From Vulcanimicrobiia bacterium (lineage in GTDB: Bacteria; Vulcanimicrobiota; Vulcanimicrobiia; Vulcanimicrobiales; Vulcanimicrobiaceae): DNA of 39,883 bases. Under the pieces are notes generated by a model. The model searched no databases, was not told where the DNA came from, and was given only the letters and a program-made list of their open reading frames with translations. Of the stretch, positions 17,233 to 23,195 are shown in pieces (position 1 is the first letter of the stretch; each line of letters begins with the position of its first letter). A program made the position numbers and the translations under genes. Location: NCBI GenBank assembly GCA_025934645.1, contig JAICWY010000016.1, positions 1 to 39,883 on the forward strand, read 5' to 3'.

Positions 17233-17843
17233 CGATCGAGCCGCTGGCCGCGAACGATGTCGATGCGGCGGCCGAGATCTTTTTCGAAGCGTTTTCGGAC
17301 GAGCATGCATCGCGTTATCGCGAAGGAGCTCGTCCGGCTGCTTTTACGGATGTGTGGCGGTTCGTGCGTGAAGTGGAGCCCGCCGGATTTCTGGGCGCGC
17401 ACCACGATGGCGCGCTCGTCGGTTATGCGATCTTCGTTCCGAGTCTGAAGCGCGTGCAGCGCCAAGCGATCCGGCGCGGCGTTATATTCCGGTGGGCCTG
17501 GTCGGCGCTGCGCGGGGGATTTGCGTTACGCTTTTCGGCCGTGTGGCGCGTGCTGCTCAACAAAGTCTTGTTCGTGCGCAGCGGCAACCGTTATCGCAGC
17601 ACCGGCGACGCGCAGTTGCTGAACATCGCCGTCGTCCCCGCGATGCATGGCCGCGGCGTTGCGACCTCGCTCGTGCGCGAAGGCCTGCGCGTCATGCGCG
17701 AGCTGCGCGTGCGGGAAGTTCGGCTCGAAGTTCGTCCGTGGAATGCAAGCGCCGTTGCGCTCTACCGGAAAACCGGCTGGCATGAAGCCGGCCGCACGCG
17801 CGACCTCGAGGGCGAATGGCTCGTCATGGTGGCGCAGCCCTAA
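17229..17843 (+). CDS. GNAT-family N-acetyltransferase, apparent CTG start
   Basis: Predicted 204 aa. In the C-terminal half the GNAT motif A is clear (LLNIAVVPAMHGRGVATSLVREGL), followed by motif B (WNASAVALYRKTGWHEAGR). The first conventional start in frame (GTG at 17352) would remove the N-terminal strand and helix, yet the reading frame back to 17229 translates to a typical GNAT beginning (LTIEPLAANDVDAAAEIFFEAF). From the in-frame stop at 17148 to 17352 there is no ATG, GTG or TTG. A CTG at 17229 overlaps the HU stop as CTGA, with AAGAAGGG upstream. CTG initiation by coupling is therefore my reading. Substrate unknown. Confidence 0.7.
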   Translation: MTIEPLAANDVDAAAEIFFEAFSDEHASRYREGARPAAFTDVWRFVREVEPAGFLGAHHDGALVGYAIFVPSLKRVQRQAIRRGVIFRWAWSALRGGFALRFSAVWRVLLNKVLFVRSGNRYRSTGDAQLLNIAVVPAMHGRGVATSLVREGLRVMRELRVREVRLEVRPWNASAVALYRKTGWHEAGRTRDLEGEWLVMVAQP

Positions 17844-17859
17844 TCTGCTAGGGACTGTA

Positions 17860-17888
17860 TTGACAACTGTCGATACATTGTCTAATAT
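17860..17888 (+). promoter_or_regulatory. Consensus sigma70 promoter of the ars operon
   Basis: TTGACA (17860-17865), a 17-nt spacer and TAATAT (17883-17888). The arsR ATG begins 7 nt after the -10 box (17895), so the transcript probably starts at or beside the A of ATG. The strongest -35 in the window. Confidence 0.85.
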
Positions 17889-17905
17889 CGAAATATGTCG
17901 ATACA
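17868..17905 (+). promoter_or_regulatory. Candidate ArsR operator: inverted and direct repeats
   Basis: TCGATA (17870-17875) and TATCGA (17886-17891) form an inverted repeat with a 10-nt spacer, lying between -35 and -10. The decamer TGTCGATACA occurs twice, at 17868-17877 and 17896-17905, the second copy overlapping the arsR start codon. A dimer bound here would block polymerase, as ArsR repressors do. Binding is inferred. Confidence 0.6.
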
Positions 17906-18227
17906 GCGATGCTGCCCGCCGAAAGACCTTGCAACGGACGCGTTCGCGGCCGGGGCTGCGCTCTTCAAAGCGCTCGCGGACCCGCATCGCTTGACGATTA
18001 TGGCAACGCTCGCTCGCGTGGACGATGAGGTCTGCGTGTGCGATTTCACGGACGGTTTGCCGCTCAATCAGCCCACCGTATCGCATCACTTGCGGATCCT
18101 GCGTGAAGCCGGACTCGTAACCTGCGAACGGCGTGGGACCTGGGTGTATTACCGGCTCGCCGCCGGTGCGCGGGAGCGCATCGACCAGGCTCTGGCGGCC
18201 GTCCTTCAACAGAAAGTACATGCATGA
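17895..18227 (+). CDS. arsR: ArsR-family metalloregulatory repressor
   Basis: Winged-helix repressor released by metal(loid) binding. 110 aa. The arsenic-type motif EVCVCDF has Cys47 and Cys49; the third Cys of the E. coli ELCVCDLC motif is replaced by Thr, while an extra Cys pair sits at residues 6-7 (QRCCPP). The recognition helix region is LNQPTVSHHLRILREAGLV, and the wing ERRGTWVYYRL. The ATG at 17895 has no ribosome site and starts at the predicted transcription start, so the mRNA is likely leaderless. It overlaps arsI by ATGA (18224-18227). The inducer is probably a trivalent arsenical given arsI beside it; selectivity is not established. Confidence 0.92.
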   Translation: MSIQRCCPPKDLATDAFAAGAALFKALADPHRLTIMATLARVDDEVCVCDFTDGLPLNQPTVSHHLRILREAGLVTCERRGTWVYYRLAAGARERIDQALAAVLQQKVHA

Positions 18228-18625
18228 AAACGCACCTGAATTTTGCAACGGCAAACCTGGAGAAGAGCATCGAGTTCTATCGCACGCTTCTCGATGCAAA
18301 ACCGAGCAAAGTGCTCGACGATTACGCGCTGTTCATCACCGAGCAGCCGGGTTTAGAACTCGCGCTCGATTTGAGCGAGAGCGTATCGCCGTCGCGCGAC
18401 GCGCACTACGGAATCTATGTGGAAACGGCAGCCGGCGTCGAACGCGCGATCGAACGTTTGCAAGGCGCGGGCCTCGCATCGGCGATCGAACGCGAAGAGA
18501 CGTGCTGCTACGCGAATCAAACCAAAGTTTGGGCGGTCGATCCGGAAGGCCGCCGCTGGGAAGTCTATACGGTGCATGAAGACACCGAAGACCGCGACGA
18601 TCCGGAGACGGCCTGCTGCGCATGA
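18224..18625 (+). CDS. arsI: ArsI-type C-As lyase (VOC/CadI family)
   Basis: Vicinal-oxygen-chelate dioxygenase that in known ArsI enzymes splits the C-As bond of trivalent methyl- and aryl-arsenicals, giving As(III). 133 aa. The expected ligands are all present: metal-binding His4, His61 and Glu113, the arsenic-binding pair Cys94-Cys95 (EETCCYA), and a C-terminal Cys pair (131-132). The motifs DPEGRRWEVYTV and KSIEFYRTLL are characteristic. It is coupled by 4-nt overlaps to arsR upstream and aqpS downstream. The relative CadI (cadmium-induced) family is the alternative name, but the TCCYA motif and the ars context favour ArsI. Confidence 0.88.
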   Translation: MKTHLNFATANLEKSIEFYRTLLDAKPSKVLDDYALFITEQPGLELALDLSESVSPSRDAHYGIYVETAAGVERAIERLQGAGLASAIEREETCCYANQTKVWAVDPEGRRWEVYTVHEDTEDRDDPETACCA

Positions 18626-19350
18626 CACTTGCGAGGCGAGCCGCGGCGGAGGCGCTAGGCACGGCGTTTCTGCTCGCGGCAATCGTCGGATCCGGAATTA
18701 TGGCGGAGCGTCTTGCCGGCGGCAGCGGCGCTCTCGCATTACTTGCGAACTCCATCGCGACGGGATGTGCGTTGGTGTGTTTGATTATTGCACTCGGACC
18801 GGTGTCCGGCGCGCATTTCAATCCAGCCGTAACCATCGCGGATGCTATGGAGGGCGGACTCCCATGGCGTGACGTTCCTGTTTACGTCGTCGCGCAGATC
18901 GCCGGGGCCATTTCGGGCGTTGCTGCCGCAAACGCCATGTTCGGCCTTCCGGCGATCTTCGTTTCGCATCACGCGCGCCACGGCACCGGCGTACTTTTCA
19001 GCGAATTCGTCGCAACGTTCGGGCTGCTCGCCGTCATCTGGGGCTCCGTCAGGTTTCGCAAGGCGCTCGTGCCGTTCACAGTCGCGGCATATATCGTCGC
19101 CGCATACTGGTTTACGTCTTCGACGTCGTTTGCCAATCCGGCGGTGACGCTTGCCCGCTCACTTTCCGACACGTTTTCCGGCATCCGCCCGGCCGACGTA
19201 CCCGGCTTCATGTTGTTGCAATTTGCAGGCGCGATATGCGCGACGCTGTTTTTCCGGTGGCTCGCGCCCATTCGCAAGGCCGAGGCGCAAGCCGTGCTTC
19301 TGCCCCACGCGCGGGAAGGGGAATGGCCGCTAACGATGCCTAAAGCATAG
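18622..19350 (+). CDS. aqpS: MIP-family aquaglyceroporin (AqpS-like) in the ars operon
   Basis: Channel protein of 242 aa with six membrane helices and two half-helices. The NPA boxes are HFNPAVTIA and FANPAVTLAR, the latter followed by the selectivity-filter Arg. In Sinorhizobium an AqpS channel replaces an arsenite efflux pump and lets As(III) leave down its gradient (family knowledge). Here it follows arsR and arsI with a 4-nt overlap and there is no arsB, acr3, arsC or arsM nearby, so a similar exit role for the As(III) made by ArsI is likely (inference). tRNA-Pro begins 11 nt after the stop. Confidence 0.85.
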   Translation: MTLARRAAAEALGTAFLLAAIVGSGIMAERLAGGSGALALLANSIATGCALVCLIIALGPVSGAHFNPAVTIADAMEGGLPWRDVPVYVVAQIAGAISGVAAANAMFGLPAIFVSHHARHGTGVLFSEFVATFGLLAVIWGSVRFRKALVPFTVAAYIVAAYWFTSSTSFANPAVTLARSLSDTFSGIRPADVPGFMLLQFAGAICATLFFRWLAPIRKAEAQAVLLPHAREGEWPLTMPKA

Positions 19351-19361
19351 CGCCGCCGAGA

Positions 19362-19439
19362 CGGGCTGTGGCGCAGCTTGGTTAGCGCGCCTGACTGGGG
19401 GTCAGGAGGTCGCTGGTTCGAATCCAGTCAGCCCGACCA
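19362..19439 (+). tRNA. tRNA-Pro(GGG)
   Basis: Full cloverleaf. The acceptor stem CGGGCTG (19362-19368) pairs with CAGCCCG (19429-19435), followed by discriminator A and an encoded CCA (19437-19439). The anticodon stem CCTGA/TCAGG flanks the loop CTGGGGG with anticodon GGG at 19397-19399. The T loop GGTTCGAATCC is standard. There is no obvious promoter of its own in the 11 nt after aqpS. Confidence 0.97.
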
Positions 19440-19443
19440 TCTG

Positions 19444-19473
19444 AAAAGGGATCCAAATGCTTGGGTCTTTTTT
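19444..19473 (+). terminator. Rho-independent terminator after tRNA-Pro
   Basis: GATCCAA (19450-19456) pairs with TTGGGTC (19461-19467; one G-U pair) around the loop ATGC, followed by six T (19468-19473). The A-rich left flank can pair with the T run. Ends the tRNA and possibly the ars transcript. Confidence 0.8.
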
Positions 19474-19595
19474 CTTTGCACGGCCACGTCGCTGCGTGCG
19501 GGATCGAACATAAAACTCCGCCTTAAGGTTATAGGCCAGATTTTAATCGAAGACCTATCGCGCTTTCGCCAGGCGGGCGGTACGCTATTGGTCCG

Positions 19596-19952
19596 ATGTT
19601 CGTCTTTAGAGATGCGGGCGGATTTCCGCTTTTGGTGGCGCGAGGAGACGTCGACGTATTCAACGTGGATGAGTTCGATGCTGCGCTCGTGCATCTGCAA
19701 GCCGGCGAAGTGCCCGCGGTGCTCGTGAGTTTGGAAGAGGCGACGTTCGTGTGCGTGCATGCGTTCGGACTGCTCGCCTCGCACACTGCGCGCGCGGCGC
19801 GAATGGGACGCGAAATCGTGTTGGTCTGCCCCGAGGGCAGCTTTCATCGCAAAGTGCTCCGTCTGCTGCGCTTCCCGCACGCGATCGCGGCCAGCATCGA
19901 TGAGGCGCTCTTGCGCGTGCGGAGGCACGAGGACGCAGTAGCCCAAACTTAA
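19596..19952 (+). CDS. STAS-domain protein lacking the phosphoacceptor serine
   Basis: 118 aa, one STAS domain like anti-sigma factor antagonists (SpoIIAA/RsbV). Strand and helix order fits: DVDVFNVDEFDAALVHL, then VLVSLEEATFVCVHAFGLL, then HTARAARMGREIVLVCP. In canonical members the helix start reads D-S with the Ser phosphorylated by an RsbW-type kinase; the aligned residues here are Cys53-Val54 (then His55). So phosphorylation at that site is unlikely. It begins an operon (rnhA follows 9 nt later). The 156 nt between tRNA and this gene hold the terminator and no other gene; no clear -10 is placed. Function unknown beyond likely protein-protein switching. Confidence 0.7.
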   Translation: MFVFRDAGGFPLLVARGDVDVFNVDEFDAALVHLQAGEVPAVLVSLEEATFVCVHAFGLLASHTARAARMGREIVLVCPEGSFHRKVLRLLRFPHAIAASIDEALLRVRRHEDAVAQT

Positions 19953-19961
19953 GGTTCCGTG

Positions 19962-20390
19962 ATGGAACCGCTTTTTGCCGCTCCGGTCGCCGAGGCGACG
20001 CTGTTTACCGATGGAGGCTCCCGCGGAAATCCGGGACCGGCCGCATCGGGCGCCGTGCTCGTATCGCCCCGCGGCGACATCCTGCAAGAAGTCGGTTCTT
20101 TTCTCGGCACGGCGACCAATAACGTCGCGGAATGGACCGCGTTGGAATTGGGCTTGCAAGCCGCGCTCGACCGCGGTCTTCGCCGGTTGGCGGTGCGTAT
20201 GGATAGCGAACTGGTGGTGAAACAGCTCTCCGGCGAATACCGGGTGAAGCATCCGGATCTGCAGCCGCTGTACCGGCGCGTCACCGCGCTGCTGCGCAAA
20301 TTCGAACACGTGGACGTGAGGCACGTGAGGCGAAAAGAGAACGCACTGGCCGACGCCGTCGTGAACAAGGTTCTGGATGCGGCGCGATAG
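19962..20390 (+). CDS. rnhA: Ribonuclease HI-family protein
   Basis: 142 aa. RNase H fold that removes RNA from RNA-DNA hybrids. The four catalytic acids are Asp17 (LFTDGGSRGNPGP), Glu57 (NNVAEWTAL), Asp81 (VRMDSELVV) and Asp131 (ENALADAV). The TDGGSRGNPG and NNVAEWTAL motifs place it in the actinobacterial/archaeal-type subgroup without the E. coli basic handle. The ATG at 19962 has AAGG 7 nt upstream; a GTG at 19959 is in frame. It overlaps the next gene by 14 nt. Confidence 0.9.
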   Translation: MEPLFAAPVAEATLFTDGGSRGNPGPAASGAVLVSPRGDILQEVGSFLGTATNNVAEWTALELGLQAALDRGLRRLAVRMDSELVVKQLSGEYRVKHPDLQPLYRRVTALLRKFEHVDVRHVRRKENALADAVVNKVLDAAR

Positions 20391-21030
20391 TTGGTTCGGC
20401 ACCGCGGTCTTCGTCTTTGCCGTCGTCTTCATCATTTGCGGCCTCGTGTTTATAAAATGGCCGGACTTCCAGCACAAAGCGGAATTGGCGAACGTGCGCA
20501 ATTCGCGCAGCGTGCTGGATCTCTCGCTGAGAATTGCGTACGACAAGCCGCCGATATACGAAGAGCGCTACACCATGCGCAACGACAACGGCGTCTCCAC
20601 CGCGCAATACCGTATCCAAGGCTACTCCGGAAAAGTCGTGACCATTACGCTGCCGCCGGACAAAACCTATGCCGTCACATTCTTTTTCGAACAAGTCGTC
20701 CAAGACGGTATTTGGCAACTGACCAACCGGCCCGACGCGGGCAATACCGACGTCCGTTACACGCTCTACGTGCATCAAGTCGCGGACAATAAGCAGGGCT
20801 CGCGCACGATCACCTTCACGGACCCGCACTATTGGGCGGTAACGGCCGGCCGTCAGTATCATATCGAGCTGGGCAAGAACAGTCCGACGCCCGATCTTAC
20901 AAAACTGCAGAGCACGTCGCTCGCCGATCCGCGCTTCCAGCAAATCGTGCAAGCATTCCGCGGCTTCGGCACACCCACGTTCCGCGCGAAAGTCGCGCAG
21001 GCGCGGGTGCTCGTTCGAAACTCGAAATAG
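20377..21030 (+). CDS. Membrane-anchored extracytoplasmic protein, unknown
   Basis: 217 aa. One N-terminal membrane segment (residues about 8-26, GTAVFVFAVVFIICGLVFI) and an extracytoplasmic domain that looks mostly beta-stranded (VVTITLPPDKTYAVTFFFEQ, VRYTLYVHQVADNKQGSRTI). No family is recognised and no catalytic motif is visible. The ATG at 20377 overlaps rnhA by 14 nt with AAGG upstream, and the TAG stop shares a base with the GTG start of the deacetylase gene, so translation is coupled. A role in cell-envelope biology is suggested by its neighbour only. Confidence 0.65.
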   Translation: MRRDSWFGTAVFVFAVVFIICGLVFIKWPDFQHKAELANVRNSRSVLDLSLRIAYDKPPIYEERYTMRNDNGVSTAQYRIQGYSGKVVTITLPPDKTYAVTFFFEQVVQDGIWQLTNRPDAGNTDVRYTLYVHQVADNKQGSRTITFTDPHYWAVTAGRQYHIELGKNSPTPDLTKLQSTSLADPRFQQIVQAFRGFGTPTFRAKVAQARVLVRNSK

Positions 21031-21818
21031 TGCTGCGCATCGTTTTCCGGATCGCCGCGCTTGTTTCGGGCGTGGCGCTCGTCGTGTTCCTGGCGTACGA
21101 ACTATTCGAGCAACCGACGAATCAACTTTTCGGCACGACCGTCACCCACGGACCGCGGAACGAGCGCGTCGTTGCGCTTACGTTCGACGACGGGCCGAAT
21201 CCGCCGTACACCAGCCGCATTCTCGACGTGCTTGAGCGCGAGCACGTGCATGCAACGTTCTTCCTGGTCGGCCGTGCGGTACAAGCGTATCCGTCCGTCG
21301 TCCGCCGTGAAGTGCGCGACGGCGACGCCATCGGCAACCACACGTGGGACCATCCGCATCTCATCGTCATGCGGCGCTCGCAGATTCGCAGTTCGCTGCA
21401 GCGCACCGGCACAGCGATCTACCGTGCCGCGCACGTTCGCACGCATCTGATGCGCCCGCCCTTCGGTGCGCGCGATTGGCCCGTCATGGAGGTCGCGCAC
21501 AAACTCGGCTACACCGTCGTGATGTGGTCCGTTCCGCTCGCGCGGGATTGGGAGTATCCGCCGCCTCAGGTGATCGCGCAGCGGGTATTGCCGCGCGTCA
21601 GCGACGGCTCGATCGTGGTGCTGCACGACGGGAACCGGGGCCAAATCTGCGGGAAGAACTTGTTACCGGCGCACGTCTGCGATCGATCGAGCGATATCGA
21701 AGCGACGAAGCTGATCGTCGATGCTCTCAAAAAGCAGGGCTACCGTTTCGTGACGATTCCCGAACTCATCACGCTCGGCAAGGACGTTAAGCATACACCC
21801 GCCCCCGGAGGCGAATAA
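21030..21818 (+). CDS. Polysaccharide deacetylase (NodB/CE4 family), membrane-anchored
   Basis: 262 aa from the GTG at 21030. An N-terminal signal-anchor (residues 3-24) precedes a NodB domain with motif 1 TFDDGP (Asp53, Asp54), motif 2 HTWDH (metal His104 and His108), motif 3 RPPFGARD and later LHDGN. These residues bind a divalent metal and remove acetyl groups from N-acetylated sugars such as peptidoglycan or exopolysaccharide in the family. A Cys pair-containing insert (residues about 210-225, ICGKNLLPAHVCD) may form a disulfide. The 3' end overlaps the convergent DUF3465 gene by 32 nt. Confidence 0.88.
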   Translation: MLRIVFRIAALVSGVALVVFLAYELFEQPTNQLFGTTVTHGPRNERVVALTFDDGPNPPYTSRILDVLEREHVHATFFLVGRAVQAYPSVVRREVRDGDAIGNHTWDHPHLIVMRRSQIRSSLQRTGTAIYRAAHVRTHLMRPPFGARDWPVMEVAHKLGYTVVMWSVPLARDWEYPPPQVIAQRVLPRVSDGSIVVLHDGNRGQICGKNLLPAHVCDRSSDIEATKLIVDALKKQGYRFVTIPELITLGKDVKHTPAPGGE

Positions 21819-22116
21819 AGCCGTCCGCATGCCGGCCGCCGGGATCGTGATGCGTCCAGTGCACCACCGGATCGCGTCCCGGGTCGTGCACCATCTCACC
21901 GCGCACCTCCACGCGATCGCCCGGCGATACCGGCACGCGCGGCGCGATAGCGACGTTGTCGACGATCTCTACGGGCCCGGCAGCCGTGCTCGCGTCGAAG
22001 GCTTCGTGTTCGCAGTGCGTGCGGCTGCCATAAAAGAAGCGCGGGCTTCCGGTGACGAGGGCGTCGAACTGCACCTCGGCCGGGCGGGCGGAAGAATAAG
22101 CGCTCTGAAGGTTCAT
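21787..22116 (-). CDS. DUF3465 family protein
   Basis: 109 aa from the ATG at 22116 (an in-frame TTG at 22125 is possible). The DUF3465 signature is visible: DNVAIAPRVPVSPGDRVEV, then VVHWTHHDPGGRHADGFI near the end, with the HWTHHDP block and the final Tyr motif. The fold is predicted as a small beta barrel (OB-like) from the family pattern. Function is unknown. I see no signal peptide. Its last 32 nt overlap the deacetylase gene in antisense. Confidence 0.78.
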   Translation of the reverse strand: MNLQSAYSSARPAEVQFDALVTGSPRFFYGSRTHCEHEAFDASTAAGPVEIVDNVAIAPRVPVSPGDRVEVRGEMVHDPGRDPVVHWTHHDPGGRHADGFIRLRGRVYA

Positions 22117-22176
22117 GCCGTCCAATCACGCGCCGCGCGGATAGCGCTAGGCCCGTTCGTGGTACCATAGCCCCGA

Positions 22177-22758
22177 ATGAGAACTTTGCGGACGCCCCGG
22201 TTGCGGATGGTTCCGGTGACGGTCGAGAACGCACGGGCGCTCTGGACGATTCTGCAGCAGCCCGATCTCCGCACGTACCAAGACTTGCCGTCAGTCAGCG
22301 CGCCGGTGTTCACCGAGATGGTCGGGCGGCGCCCCAAGCATCTTCACGCGGGAGCGACCGGCCGGTTTGAATGGCTGATCTATCCCTCGCACACACGCCG
22401 TCCGGCCGGGTGGATTTCGCTGCGCATCGCGGAGCGCGACCCTGCTTCGGGCGAGATCGGCTATAGCGTCGTTCGCGATCACCGTGGACGCGGCGTCGCG
22501 ACGGAAGCGGTCCGCGCAGTTATCGAAGCGGGCTTCGAGGATGCGGGGCTCGGGCGCCTCAACGCCTATTGCGTGCCGGAAAATGCAGCGTCGCGCCGTG
22601 TTTTGGAACGCGCCGGTTTCACCTACGAGGGCGTCCTTCCGCACGGTGCAACAGTCGGCGGAACGCCGGTCGACGTGCTGATGCACCGTCTCGAACGCGA
22701 AGCGTGGCTTCAGTCCGGGAATTCGATCGTAATGCCCGCTTCGGGGTATCCCGCGTAG
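22177..22758 (+). CDS. GNAT acetyltransferase, RimJ/RimL-like
   Basis: 193 aa. The acetyl-CoA motif A (IGYSVVRDHRGRGVATEAV) and the following ENAASRRVLERAGFTYEG block mark the RimJ/RimL branch, which modifies ribosomal proteins, peptides or small amines. TACCAT lies 8 nt before the ATG and may be a -10 for a leaderless transcript; no ribosome site is visible. The 3' end overlaps the convergent Nudix gene by 49 nt. Substrate unknown. Confidence 0.82.
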   Translation: MRTLRTPRLRMVPVTVENARALWTILQQPDLRTYQDLPSVSAPVFTEMVGRRPKHLHAGATGRFEWLIYPSHTRRPAGWISLRIAERDPASGEIGYSVVRDHRGRGVATEAVRAVIEAGFEDAGLGRLNAYCVPENAASRRVLERAGFTYEGVLPHGATVGGTPVDVLMHRLEREAWLQSGNSIVMPASGYPA

Positions 22759-23186
22759 CGCGAGGTCTCGCCGCGCAAATATGCCAGCAACGGTTCGCGC
22801 ACGACTGCTACGGCAATGCGCCGCTCGACTTCATCGGCGGCAACCCAAGCCGCATCGACGACATGGTCGCCTTCGACCAGCGGCATAGCAGGTTCGCCGG
22901 CCGCTTCAACGCGGAACGTGAAATTCGTAAAATGCGTTGCGCCGTCGTAGGACTCGCTCACATAACACAGTTCGTGAAGCGTACCTTGTAAGCCGGTTTC
23001 CTCGCACAATTCGCGCAGGGCGGTTTCGCACAGCATCTCGCCGGGCATCTGCCGCCCGCCCGGAAGATTCCATAGCGGCTGCGGATGATTCGGATAGCGC
23101 GACGCCACGAGCAGAATGTGCCGGTCGCGGCGCACCAACGCTGTCGCCAAATGAATCTGCAGGTTCGCCTGCGCGGGGCGTTGCAT
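22710..23186 (-). CDS. Nudix hydrolase
   Basis: 158 aa from the ATG at 23186. The Nudix box G-x5-E-x7-R-E-x2-E-E-x-G is complete: Gly44, Glu50, Arg58-Glu59, Glu62-Glu63, Gly65 (start of box GRQMPGE, then RELCEETGL). The first strand HLATALVRRDRHILLVASR lies right after the chosen start; longer starts at 23219 or 23336 would run into the glycosyltransferase gene on the other strand. Hydrolyses a nucleoside diphosphate linked to another group; substrate unknown. Its start lies 9 nt from the divergent glycosyltransferase start. Confidence 0.85.
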   Translation of the reverse strand: MQRPAQANLQIHLATALVRRDRHILLVASRYPNHPQPLWNLPGGRQMPGEMLCETALRELCEETGLQGTLHELCYVSESYDGATHFTNFTFRVEAAGEPAMPLVEGDHVVDAAWVAADEVERRIAVAVVREPLLAYLRGETSRYAGYPEAGITIEFPD

Positions 23187-23195
23187 CACTGGGTC

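Noticed and set aside
17860-19439. Arsenic operon as a genomic island inserted at tRNA-Pro
   Set aside because: No integrase, no repeat of the tRNA 3' end and no composition break that I can see; islands usually lie on the 3' side of a tRNA.
19428-20546. 372-codon minus-strand frame over the tRNA end, STAS and rnhA genes
   Set aside because: It runs through the tRNA-Pro terminator and antisense to two genes with clear family motifs; no domain is seen.
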